A DNA stretch of 64,000 bases, taken from positions 1-64,000 of the forward strand of contig NZ_JAHWFK010000035.1 of NCBI RefSeq assembly GCF_019710575.1, given 5' to 3'. The notes beneath the pieces were generated by a model. The model was given only the letters and a program-made list of their open reading frames with translations, did not search any database and was not told the origin of the DNA. This stretch comes from Paractinoplanes polyasparticus. Lineage in GTDB: Bacteria > Actinomycetota > Actinomycetes > Mycobacteriales > Micromonosporaceae. Position 1 is the first letter of the stretch; every line of letters begins with the position of its first letter. This document shows, piece by piece, positions 53,676-61,674 of the stretch. The position numbers were made by a program, and so were the translations under genes.

Positions 53676-54895
53676 AGGGCCACCTTCTCGGACGGGGCCG
53701 GAGCGGACGCCGGGACCGGCTCCCACTCGTCGTTGACGTTGTTGTGGTCGACCGGCGCGTGCCGGGACCGCAGCCACATGCCGGTCGCCGCGGCGAGCAG
53801 CAGAACGAAGATGACGATCGCGCCGGCGACGCCGCCGACGAAGTTGCCCAGGTACCACGTCAGGGCGCCGACGACCGCGGCCGCGGGCAGCGTGATCAGC
53901 CAGGTGGCGACCATGCGCCCGGCCACGCGCCAGCGCACCTGCGCGCCGGGCTTGCCCACACCGGAGCCGAGGATCGAACCGGTCGCCACGTGGGTGGTCG
54001 ACAACGCGAACCCGAGGTGGCTGGAGGCCAGGATGACCGCGGCCGACGACGACTCCGCCGCCATGCCTTGCGGGGGCGCGATCTCGACCAGACCCTTGCC
54101 GAGCGTACGGATGATCCGCCACCCGCCCAGGTAGGTGCCCAGCGCGATCGCCACCGCGCAGGCCGCTTTCACCCAGAACGGGATGTTCTTCGTGTCCGTC
54201 CAGTCGCCGGCCGCGATCAGCGCCAGCGTGATCACGCCCATGGTCTTCTGCGCGTCGTTGGTGCCGTGGGCCAGCGACACCAGCGAGGCGCTGCCGATCT
54301 GACCCCAGCGGAACCCGTTCTCGGTGAAGCGCGCGGCCACGCCGACCGTCGCCTTGTAGATGAGCCAGGTGCCCACGGCCGCCACCACGCCCGCGATGAC
54401 GGGTGAGATGAGGGCCGGCAGGATCACCTTGCCGACCACCCCGTCGAGCTTCGTGCCGTTGCCGTTCCAGTTCACGCCGGCCCAGCCCAGGCCCGCGATG
54501 GTGGCGCCGACCAGCCCGCCGAACAGCGCGTGCGACGAGCTGGAGGGCAGGCCCAGCAGCCAGGTGAACAGGTTCCAGACGATGCCGCCGATCAGGCCGG
54601 CCAGCACGATCAGCAACAGCGCCGTGCCGCCGTCGGTGGTGAGCGATTCCTTGGGCGTGCCGTCGGCGTTCTGGATGCGCACGACGGCGTTGCTGACGGT
54701 CAGGGCGACCTCGACCGAGAGGAAGGCGCCGATGAGGTTGAGGATGCCGGAGAGCGCAACGGCTGTCTTGGGCCGCAGGGCGCGGGTGGCGATGGAGGTG
54801 GCCATCGCGTTCGCCGTGTCGTGGAACCCGTTGGTGAAGTCGAACCCGAGGGCCGTCACCACCACGAGCGCCAGGATCACCGATGTTTCAGTCAC
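53672..54895 (-). CDS. pitA: PiT-family low-affinity inorganic phosphate transporter (copy 1)
   Basis: A 407-residue membrane transporter with about ten helices. Both PHO4-family signatures are present: GFDFTNGFHDTANAMATSIA near the N-terminus and LAHGTNDAQKTMGV in the second half. It imports phosphate, usually as a metal-phosphate complex driven by protons. The start is GTG 54895. A second copy at 55664-56881 is nearly identical apart from its tail and an internal loop. Upstream direct repeats resemble a PhoP box, suggesting phosphate control of this copy. Confidence 0.93.
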   Translation of the reverse strand: MTETSVILALVVVTALGFDFTNGFHDTANAMATSIATRALRPKTAVALSGILNLIGAFLSVEVALTVSNAVVRIQNADGTPKESLTTDGGTALLLIVLAGLIGGIVWNLFTWLLGLPSSSSHALFGGLVGATIAGLGWAGVNWNGNGTKLDGVVGKVILPALISPVIAGVVAAVGTWLIYKATVGVAARFTENGFRWGQIGSASLVSLAHGTNDAQKTMGVITLALIAAGDWTDTKNIPFWVKAACAVAIALGTYLGGWRIIRTLGKGLVEIAPPQGMAAESSSAAVILASSHLGFALSTTHVATGSILGSGVGKPGAQVRWRVAGRMVATWLITLPAAAVVGALTWYLGNFVGGVAGAIVIFVLLLAAATGMWLRSRHAPVDHNNVNDEWEPVPASAPAPSEKVAL

Positions 54896-54986
54896 ACCTC
54901 AGGGTCGCTGGTGGAAGATCGGACAAGAAGAGTTCAGACTCCGTGAACTTGATATTTCGCGCCCGTTACCCAGGTACTCATGATCC

Positions 54987-55008
54987 GTTCACCAGATGTT
55001 CAGTTGAC
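54987..55008 (+). promoter_or_regulatory. PHO-box-like direct repeat upstream of pitA copy 1
   Basis: GTTCACCAGAT and GTTCAGTTGAC are adjacent 11-base direct repeats with the GTTCA start of actinobacterial PhoP boxes. They sit about 90 bases upstream of the transporter's GTG. A further GTTCA at 54932 and GTGAAC at 54943 may be extra half-sites. Confidence 0.6.
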
Positions 55009-55038
55009 GGCTACGTTCCCATGCTGCTGTCCGCACTC

Positions 55039-55356
55039 TCAGTCGCTGGGCGGATCGGCCAGCGGCCAGCCACCGGCGGCCAGGCGGGCCGACACGCGCA
55101 CCACGTCCTCGGCGTCGGCCTGCTGCAGCACGGCATCGTTGATCATGGCTTCGATGTCCTGCGCGTTGATCGGGTCGGGGCTGCCCAGGGACTGCTCGGC
55201 CAGATCGTTGGCGATCTTGCGGACTTCCTCCTCGGTGAGCTTGCGACGCAGCACGCCCAGCAGGGCCACGTAGTCCTGCCGGGGCACGCCGGTCGGGTAG
55301 CCGGCGCGCAACCAGTCGACGGCGCGGACGAGGAAGTTCGAGCGGTTGTCGGTCAC
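55039..55356 (-). CDS. DUF3349 protein of the phosphate transport locus
   Basis: A 105-residue soluble protein. It has the DUF3349 pattern: NFLVRAVDWLRAGYPTGVPR, then DYVALLGVLRRKLTEEEVRK and DINAQDIEAMINDAV-like C-terminal helix (PINAQDIEAMINDAVL). Mycobacterium tuberculosis Rv0543c belongs to this family and also lies beside pitA. The GTG at 55356 has AGGAGAGG upstream. It follows the small membrane protein by ten bases and ends the three-gene copy 2 operon. Its role is unknown. Copy 1 lacks this gene. Confidence 0.85.
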   Translation of the reverse strand: MTDNRSNFLVRAVDWLRAGYPTGVPRQDYVALLGVLRRKLTEEEVRKIANDLAEQSLGSPDPINAQDIEAMINDAVLQQADAEDVVRVSARLAAGGWPLADPPSD

Positions 55357-55366
55357 GGTTCCTCTC

Positions 55367-55663
55367 CTACTTGTCGACGATCGCCGGGTAGACGTGCTCG
55401 AAGCTGATCGTCTTGCCGAAGCCGCTGGCCACGATGTAAGTGATACCCAGCAGAGCGACGAGCACAACGACCGCGAAGAGAACGTACGCCACCAGCCGGC
55501 CCACCGGGTGCGGCGCGGCGTGGTCGACCTCGGCGTCACCGCCGGCGCCGAACGCCATCGAGCGGATGCCGAGCGCGAACACGGCGGGCAGACCGGCGCC
55601 GAGGATCAGGCCGGCGAGCAGCACCTTCCACGCGCCTTCGAGAGCGAATCCCAGGTTGCTCAC
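55367..55663 (-). CDS. Small membrane protein paired with phosphate transporter (copy 2)
   Basis: A 98-residue, two-helix protein starting SNLGFALEGAWKVLLAGLIL and ending ISFEHVYPAIVDK; it matches the 53397-53675 protein over almost its whole length. The GTG start follows the transporter stop codon with no gap. It carries a few more acidic residues in the central loop (GGDAEVDHAAPHP). Confidence 0.8.
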   Translation of the reverse strand: MSNLGFALEGAWKVLLAGLILGAGLPAVFALGIRSMAFGAGGDAEVDHAAPHPVGRLVAYVLFAVVVLVALLGITYIVASGFGKTISFEHVYPAIVDK

Positions 55664-56881
55664 TCAGACCGCCGTTCCCGCGGGCTCGCGGCGCTCGGCC
55701 GGCTCGTCCCACTCGTCGTTGACGTTGCTGTGGTCGACCGGCGTCCTGCGCGAGCGCCAGTACATGTAGCCGGCCGCCGCCAGCAGGATCAGGAAGATCA
55801 CGAGCGCGCCGCCGAGGCCACCGATGAGGTCGCCGATGAACCACATCAGCGCGCCGACGACCGCCGCGGACGGCAGCGTGATCAGCCAGGCCGCCACCAT
55901 GCGCCCGGCCACCCGCCAGCGCACCTGCGCGCCCGACTTGCCCACACCCGAGCCGAGGATCGAACCGGTCGCGACGTGCGTCGTGCTGAGCGCGAACCCG
56001 AGGTGGCTGGAGACCAGGATGACCGCGGCCGACGACGACTCCGCCGCCATGCCCTGCGGGGGCGCGATCTCGACCAGACCCTTGCCGAGCGTACGGATGA
56101 TCCGCCACCCGCCCAGGTAGGTGCCCAGGGCGATGGCGAGCGCGCACGAGGCCTTCACCCAGAACGGGATGTTCGTCGTGTCGGTCCACTCGCCGGACGC
56201 GATCAGCGCCAGGGTGATGACACCCATGGTCTTCTGCGCGTCGTTGGTGCCGTGGGCCAGCGACACCAGTGAGGCGCTGCCGATCTGACCCCAGCGGAAC
56301 CCGTTGTCGGTGAAGCGCGCGGCCACGCCGACGGTGATCCGGTAGATCAGCCAGGTGCCGACCGCGGCCACCAGACCGGCGATGACCGGGGACATCAGCG
56401 CGGGCAGGATCACCTTGCCGATCACACCGTCGAGCTTGGAGCCGTCGCCGTTCCAGTTCACGCCGGCCCAGCCCAGGCCCGCGACGGTCGCGCCGACCAG
56501 CCCGCCGAACAGCGCGTGGGACGAGCTGGAGGGCAGCCCGAGCAGCCAGGTGAACAGGTTCCAGACGATGCTGCCGACCAGACCGGCCAGCACGATGAGG
56601 AGTAACGCTGTGCCGCCGTCGGAGGTCAGGGCCTCCTTGGGCGTGCCGTCGGAGTTCTGGATGCGGACGACAGCGTTGCTGACGGTCAGGGCGACCTCGA
56701 CCGAGAGGAAGGCGCCGATCAGGTTGAGGATGCCGGAGAGCGCCACGGCCACCTTTGGCCGGAGGGCGCCGGTGGCGATGGACGTGGCCATCGCGTTCGC
56801 TGTGTCGTGGAACCCGTTGGTGAAATCGAACCCGAGGGCCGTGATCACCACCAGGGCAAGAATGACCGTTGTCTCTGTCAC
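55664..56881 (-). CDS. pitA: PiT-family inorganic phosphate transporter (copy 2)
   Basis: A 405-residue paralog of the 53672-54895 transporter with the same PHO4 signatures (FTNGFHDTANAMATSIATGA; HGTNDAQKTMGV). Identity is very high along most of the length, so duplication is recent or gene conversion keeps the copies alike. The GTG at 56881 was chosen because the protein aligns with copy 1 from there. It heads the operon transporter, small membrane protein, DUF3349. No PHO box comparable to that of copy 1 is seen upstream, so the two may be expressed under different conditions. Confidence 0.93.
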   Translation of the reverse strand: MTETTVILALVVITALGFDFTNGFHDTANAMATSIATGALRPKVAVALSGILNLIGAFLSVEVALTVSNAVVRIQNSDGTPKEALTSDGGTALLLIVLAGLVGSIVWNLFTWLLGLPSSSSHALFGGLVGATVAGLGWAGVNWNGDGSKLDGVIGKVILPALMSPVIAGLVAAVGTWLIYRITVGVAARFTDNGFRWGQIGSASLVSLAHGTNDAQKTMGVITLALIASGEWTDTTNIPFWVKASCALAIALGTYLGGWRIIRTLGKGLVEIAPPQGMAAESSSAAVILVSSHLGFALSTTHVATGSILGSGVGKSGAQVRWRVAGRMVAAWLITLPSAAVVGALMWFIGDLIGGLGGALVIFLILLAAAGYMYWRSRRTPVDHSNVNDEWDEPAERREPAGTAV

Positions 56882-57066
56882 ATCGTCAGCGTTGCCCGTA
56901 AAGGTCAGACCTGAAAGGGGCCTGTGAGCACGAGTCCAAGCTTCGGCTGCCGTTGGTGGAACACACACCCGACGTTCGCCGGATCGTCAACGATCGACAG
57001 GTTTGGCCGGCGCCGAGGCCCTGGGTAAGGCACTGGCGGGCAGACCGTCGCCGAACTCTACCGAGA

Positions 57067-57095
57067 AAGGGCCGGACCCAACGGGTCCGGCCCTT
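57067..57095. terminator. Bidirectional intrinsic terminator
   Basis: A 13-base perfect stem (AAGGGCCGGACCC / GGGTCCGGCCCTT) with a 3-base loop lies 16 bases after the sugar dehydrogenase stop. On the minus strand it is followed by TCTCGG; on the plus strand by CTTGCTC. Confidence 0.85.
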
Positions 57096-57111
57096 CTTGC
57101 TCAGAAAACTC

Positions 57112-59190
57112 TCAGTTGGTGGGCTGCAGCACGACGGTCGCCGTGCCGGTCTGGGCCGGAGAGCCCGTGTCGGTGTACGAGGCGACGAACACACCGGTCA
57201 GGTTGCCCGCGCCGGCGTGCCCGGCGTCGAGGAACGTCTGGATCGAGCCGGTGCAGCCGGACGCCGTGGACAGCGGGTGCCCGTGGGTGTCGTGGCCGAG
57301 GACGTAGGTCACCGTGACCCGCGAGCAGTCGACCGGCGCGTCGTCGGTCACCGTCACCTCGAAGTTCACCGTGTCACCGAAGGCGAACGGCTGGCCCGCC
57401 TGCGGCGTGGTGAACCGGACGACCGGAGCCGCCGTGCCGACCGGCAGTCGCACCTCGGCCGAGGCCGACCGGCCGGTGCTGTCGGTGACCTTCAGCGTCG
57501 GGCGGTAGTTGCCGTTCTCGGTGAAGGTGAACGTCGGGTTGGGCGAGCGCGAGTCGACCCGGTTGTCGTTGTCCAGGTACCACTCGTAGCGCAGGGCGTC
57601 ACCGTCCGGGTCGGCCGTGCCGGCGCTGGAGAACTGCACCGTCAGCGGCGCCTGGCCCGACGTCGGTGTGGCCGTGACCTTCGGGGTCGGAGTGCGGTTG
57701 CCGCGCACGAAGTCGAACCGGGAGAGCTGCGCGTCGGGGTTCTCGGCGAAGTAACCGTCGCCGTACTCGAGGACGTAGAGCGCGCCGTCGGGGCCGAACT
57801 CGAGGTCCATCGGGTTGTCGAAGACGAGCTCGGGCAGCACCGACTCGATCTTCGTCACCTGGTTGCGCCGGTCGAGCGTCAGGGCCTTGACCCAGTCACG
57901 GGTCCACTCGGCGAACAGCGGCTTGCCGTCGAACGCGGCCGGCCACTTGAACGGCGAGCGCGAGCGCTTGTCGTAGTCGTACGCCGGGCCGCCCATCGGG
58001 CCGATGCCGCCGGTGCCCAGCTCCGGGAACTGCGCGCTGGCCGTGTAGGTGTAGGCGATCTCGGACTTCTCGACCGGCGGCAGGTTGCGCAGACCGGTGT
58101 TGTTGGGCGACTCGTTGACCGGGGCCGCGCAGTTGAACGCCGCGCCCGAGGTGCCGGTGGCGAAGTCGTAGTCGATGTACGGCACGTCGGGTTGCACGCA
58201 GTACGGCCAGCCGTAGTTCGCCGGCTTGTCGATGGCCATCCAGCGGCCGTGCCCGGCCGGGCCGCGGGCCGGGTTGGCCGCCCGGGCGTCCGGCGAGTAG
58301 TCGGCCATGTAGACGACGTCGGTCTCGGGATCGACGGTGAACCGGAACGGGTTGCGCAGGCCCATCGCGTAGATCTCGGGCTTGGTCTTGGCCGTGCCCT
58401 TCTTGAACAGGTTGCCCTTGGGGATCGAGTAGCCACCGTTGCGGCCGACCGTGATGCGCAGCAGCTTGCCGCGCAGGTCGTTGGTGTTGGCCGAGGTGCG
58501 CTGGGCGTCGAAGACCGGGTTGCGGTTCGGCCGCTCGTCGATCGGCGCGAAACCGTCGGAGGAGAACGGGTTGCTGTCGTCGCCGGTGGACAGCAGCAGG
58601 TTGCCCTTGCTGTCGAAGTCGATCTTGCCACCGACGTGGCAGCACTGGCCGCGGTCGGTCGGCACGTCGATGATCTTCTGCTCGGTGTTCAGCTTGAGCG
58701 TGCTGCCGACCAGCTTGAACCGGGACAGCGTCAGGTGGCCCTTGAACCGCGCGAAGTCGGCCGCCGTGCCCTCGGTCGGCGCGTCACCCTCGTTGGTCTG
58801 CGGGGTGAGCGGGTCGTCCTTGGGCGTGTTGAGCGGCGGCGAGTAATAGATGTAGACCCAGCCGTTGCGCTTGAAGTCGGGGTCGATGGCGACGCCCTGC
58901 ACGCCCTCTTCGTCGTGCAGGTAGACCGGAATGGTCGCGGCGAGCACGTTACGGCCGGTGGCGGGCTCGTGGATGCGAACCTCGCCGCCGCGGGCGGTGT
59001 GCAGCACCCGGCGGTCGGGCAGCACGGCGAGCGCGATCGGCTCACCCGGCAGGTCGTTGAGGGTGACCTTCTGGAAGTCGGAGGACGGGGGCAGCGGCTG
59101 CGAAGAGGATCCTCCGCCGGCCACGGCCACGGACGGAGTGACCAGCAAGGCCACTCCGGCGACGCTGAGGGTTGCCAGACGACGCAGCAT
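57112..59190 (-). CDS. Secreted PQQ-type sugar dehydrogenase with PKD domain
   Basis: A 692-residue secreted protein. A signal peptide (about 1-24, ending SVAVAG) precedes a glucose/sorbosone dehydrogenase-type beta-propeller (about 40-480), with AVLPDRRVLHTARGGEVRIH, CCHVGGKIDFDSKGNLLLST and MGLRNPFRFTVDPETDVVY. A PKD domain follows (about 500-590, ending NPTFTFTENGNYRPTLKVTD), then a final beta domain. It probably oxidises sugars or other carbohydrates outside the cell using PQQ; the acceptor is unknown. The ATG overlaps the stop of the upstream TIM-barrel gene by one base. Confidence 0.9.
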   Translation of the reverse strand: MLRRLATLSVAGVALLVTPSVAVAGGGSSSQPLPPSSDFQKVTLNDLPGEPIALAVLPDRRVLHTARGGEVRIHEPATGRNVLAATIPVYLHDEEGVQGVAIDPDFKRNGWVYIYYSPPLNTPKDDPLTPQTNEGDAPTEGTAADFARFKGHLTLSRFKLVGSTLKLNTEQKIIDVPTDRGQCCHVGGKIDFDSKGNLLLSTGDDSNPFSSDGFAPIDERPNRNPVFDAQRTSANTNDLRGKLLRITVGRNGGYSIPKGNLFKKGTAKTKPEIYAMGLRNPFRFTVDPETDVVYMADYSPDARAANPARGPAGHGRWMAIDKPANYGWPYCVQPDVPYIDYDFATGTSGAAFNCAAPVNESPNNTGLRNLPPVEKSEIAYTYTASAQFPELGTGGIGPMGGPAYDYDKRSRSPFKWPAAFDGKPLFAEWTRDWVKALTLDRRNQVTKIESVLPELVFDNPMDLEFGPDGALYVLEYGDGYFAENPDAQLSRFDFVRGNRTPTPKVTATPTSGQAPLTVQFSSAGTADPDGDALRYEWYLDNDNRVDSRSPNPTFTFTENGNYRPTLKVTDSTGRSASAEVRLPVGTAAPVVRFTTPQAGQPFAFGDTVNFEVTVTDDAPVDCSRVTVTYVLGHDTHGHPLSTASGCTGSIQTFLDAGHAGAGNLTGVFVASYTDTGSPAQTGTATVVLQPTN

Positions 59191-60098
59191 CAGAAACGGA
59201 GCCCCTCCAGGTAGGTGTACGCACGCTGGGCGGTGACGAGCGCGTCGGCCGGCGTCCGCGGGGGCGAACCGGCGTCGTCACGCTCCACGATGTACTCGAC
59301 CAGGCCGGCTTCCCGCGCGTGCTCGAAGATGCGGCCGAAGTCGATCAGGCCGTCACCGGCGTCGGCGAAGCTGGCGTTGATGTCGAGGTCCTTGACGTGC
59401 ACCTGCTTGATGCGGCCGCGGTTCTCCTTGATCAGGTCGACCGGGTCGTGCGCGCCGCGGAAGGCCCAGAACAAGTCGACCTCGAAGTGCACGTAGCGGT
59501 TGTCGGTCTCGTTGAACAGGATGTCCATGCCGGTCTGCTTGGTGCCGTTCTGCCGGAAGAACTCGGCGTGGTGGTTGTGGTAGCCGAACGAGATCCCGGC
59601 CCGCCGGGCCAGCTTGCCGGCCTTGTTGAGGTCGGCCGCGAAGGCACGGTAGACAGCGGCGTCCCGGACCGGGCCGTTCGCGCCCTGCCCGAAGAACGGG
59701 TGGACGATGAACTTGTTGCCGACGATGTTCGCGTCCTGCAGCGCCTTCTCCCAGGTGGACGCGTTGAACGGCTGCGGGATGCCGACGTGGCCGGAGGTGG
59801 CGCGCAGGCCGGCGGCGTCGAGGGCGGCCCGGAACTGGGCGGCGGTGCGGCCGACGAAGCCGGCGTGCTCGACCCGGGTGTAACCGATCTCGGCCAGTTC
59901 GGCCAGGCTTGCCTCAAGGTTGATGTTCAGCTGATTGCGCAGCGTGTAGAGCTGCACGCTGATCTGGTCCTTCGGGACCCGGCGGGAGGAGTGGTGGGAA
60001 CCGCCGGCGTTGGCGGCCCCGGGCACAGCGATGGTGGCAGCAGCCCCGGCTGCGGCCGCAGCGCCGAGGAGCTGGCGACGGTTGAGGGATTGCGGCAT
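59190..60098 (-). CDS. Secreted sugar phosphate isomerase/epimerase-like TIM-barrel protein
   Basis: A 302-residue protein of the xylose-isomerase-like TIM barrel (AP endonuclease 2) superfamily. A Tat signal, LNRRQLLGAAAAAGAAATIA, indicates export. Barrel motifs include DQISVQLYTLRNQL, GISFGYHNHHAEFF with metal-binding His, and KQVHVKDLDINAS. ATG 60098 follows AAGGAG at six bases. It is translationally coupled to the sugar dehydrogenase, and both are exported, so they may act in sequence on an extracellular sugar. An 18-base palindrome is located just upstream. Confidence 0.88.
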   Translation of the reverse strand: MPQSLNRRQLLGAAAAAGAAATIAVPGAANAGGSHHSSRRVPKDQISVQLYTLRNQLNINLEASLAELAEIGYTRVEHAGFVGRTAAQFRAALDAAGLRATSGHVGIPQPFNASTWEKALQDANIVGNKFIVHPFFGQGANGPVRDAAVYRAFAADLNKAGKLARRAGISFGYHNHHAEFFRQNGTKQTGMDILFNETDNRYVHFEVDLFWAFRGAHDPVDLIKENRGRIKQVHVKDLDINASFADAGDGLIDFGRIFEHAREAGLVEYIVERDDAGSPPRTPADALVTAQRAYTYLEGLRF

Positions 60099-60108
60099 TG
60101 CTTCTCCT

Positions 60109-60126
60109 TCGAACGACATCGTTCGA
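60109..60126. promoter_or_regulatory. 18-base palindromic operator of the sugar oxidation operon
   Basis: TCGAACGACATCGTTCGA is symmetric except for the central CA. It lies 11 bases before the TIM-barrel gene start, overlapping its ribosome binding region. The following 60 bases are AT-richer (GTGTTTCGTTTGAAG, TTAGTTTCTTC) and probably hold the promoter. A LacI-, ROK- or TetR-type repressor is plausible. Confidence 0.6.
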
Positions 60127-60202
60127 TGAGGTTACCGATGTGTTTCGTTTGAAGTGAAGGTTAGTTTCTTCAGATCAAGCAAAAGTTTCCATCATGGATG
60201 CA

Positions 60203-60236
60203 AAACGCCCCAGCCACCGATGGTGACCGAGGCGTT
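60203..60236 (-). terminator. Terminator after the aminotransferase gene
   Basis: On the minus strand AACGCC and GGCGTT enclose an inner stem built on CACC/GGTG, followed by TTTTGC. It lies 18 bases after the aminotransferase stop. Confidence 0.65.
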
Positions 60237-60254
60237 GATGGATATAACTAGGGG

Positions 60255-61556
60255 TCAGGCGATGCGGGCTTCCGAGTCCACCCGGGACAGCGCGCCGGTG
60301 AGGATGGACAGTCCTTCGCGGGCCTCCGCCTCGGTCAGGGTCAGCGGCGGTCCCATCCGCAGCACGTTGCCGTGCAGGCCGCCCTTGCCGACCAGCAGGC
60401 CGCCGGCCCGGCACTCGTCGAAGACGCGCACCGTCGCCGCCGGGTCGGGCTCGGTGGTGCCGGGCCGGACGATCTCGACGCCGATCATCAGGCCCTTCCC
60501 GCGCACCTCACCCACGCTCGGCAGGTCGAGCGCCCGGAGGCCGGCCAGCAGGATGGCGCCGGTGCGCTCGGCGTTGGCCTGCAGGTCGTGGTCGAGCACA
60601 TAGTCGAGCACCGCGGCGCCGGCCGCCATCGAGAGCGGGTTGCCGCCGAACGTCGAGAAGCTGATCGCCGGCACCGCGTTCATCACCTCGGCCCGGCCCA
60701 CCACGCCGCCCAGCGCGAAGCCGTTGCCGATGCCCTTGGCGAAGGTGATCAGGTCGGGCGTGACGCCGTGCGCCTGGTAGCCCCAGAAGTGCTGCCCGGT
60801 GCGCCCCCACCCGGTCTGCACCTCGTCGGCGATCAGCAGGATGCCGCTTTCGAGCAGAACCTTCTGGTACGCCCCCAGGAGCCCGTCCGGCCCGGCCACG
60901 AACCCGCCCACGCCCTGGATCGGCTCGGCGATGAGCGCGGCCACATCCCCGGCCGTGACCGTGGCCAGCACCTCGCGCAGATCGTCGACCGCCGCCTCGA
61001 GGATGTCGCCGTCGGCCAGCCCGGCCATCCGCCCGCGCAGCCGGTCGCCCGAGGCCAGCCACTGCACGTTCAACGGGCTCAGCGAGCTCGACGACCAGCT
61101 GCGGTGCCCGGTGACCGCCATGGTGGCGAACGTCCGGCCGTGATAGCTGTTCTTGATGGCCAGGATCTGGTTGGAGCGGCGCACGTTCGCGGCCATCAGC
61201 AGCGCGGACTCGTTCGCCTCGCTGCCCGAGTTGGTGAAGAAGACGCGCGCGTCGGGGATGCCGGAGACCCGGGCGATCTTCTCGGCCAGCTCGACCTGCT
61301 GCCGGATCAGATAGAGCGTCGAAGTGTGCACGACGCCGGTGGCCAGCTGACGCTGCACGGCCTCGTTGATCTCGGCGACGTCGTAGCCGATCATGTTGGT
61401 CAGCACGCCGCCGAAGAAGTCCAGGTAGGTGCGGCCGTCGGCGCCGGTGACCCGGCGCCCCGACCCGGCGACGATCTCGAGAGCGTCGTCACCGTAGTAG
61501 ATCGGCATCCAGGCCGGCATCACGGCTCTATGGCGGGCCAACAGGTCGTCGCTCAC
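60255..61556 (-). CDS. Class III PLP-dependent aminotransferase
   Basis: A 433-residue enzyme of aminotransferase class III. The PLP lysine is K274 in TFAKGIGNGFALGG. Other family blocks are FFTNSGSEANESALLMA, NSYHGRTFATMAVTG and ILLIADEVQTGWGRTG. Neighbouring beta-ureidopropionase and MocR genes suggest it is a beta-alanine:pyruvate or related omega-amino acid transaminase at the end of reductive pyrimidine breakdown. GTG 61556 has GGGAG upstream. Alanine-glyoxylate transaminase 2-like or GABA activity cannot be excluded. Confidence 0.9.
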   Translation of the reverse strand: MSDDLLARHRAVMPAWMPIYYGDDALEIVAGSGRRVTGADGRTYLDFFGGVLTNMIGYDVAEINEAVQRQLATGVVHTSTLYLIRQQVELAEKIARVSGIPDARVFFTNSGSEANESALLMAANVRRSNQILAIKNSYHGRTFATMAVTGHRSWSSSSLSPLNVQWLASGDRLRGRMAGLADGDILEAAVDDLREVLATVTAGDVAALIAEPIQGVGGFVAGPDGLLGAYQKVLLESGILLIADEVQTGWGRTGQHFWGYQAHGVTPDLITFAKGIGNGFALGGVVGRAEVMNAVPAISFSTFGGNPLSMAAGAAVLDYVLDHDLQANAERTGAILLAGLRALDLPSVGEVRGKGLMIGVEIVRPGTTEPDPAATVRVFDECRAGGLLVGKGGLHGNVLRMGPPLTLTEAEAREGLSILTGALSRVDSEARIA

Positions 61557-61674
61557 GAGAGTCTCCCTAGTTGAAGAGCGAGTTCAAGGTCAAGAGCCGG
61601 ATGTCCCAGCGAGGTGGTGGGTCGTAGCCACCCGGGCGACGTGAGTGAGTGGTTGCGCTCGGAAGCCCGGGGGT

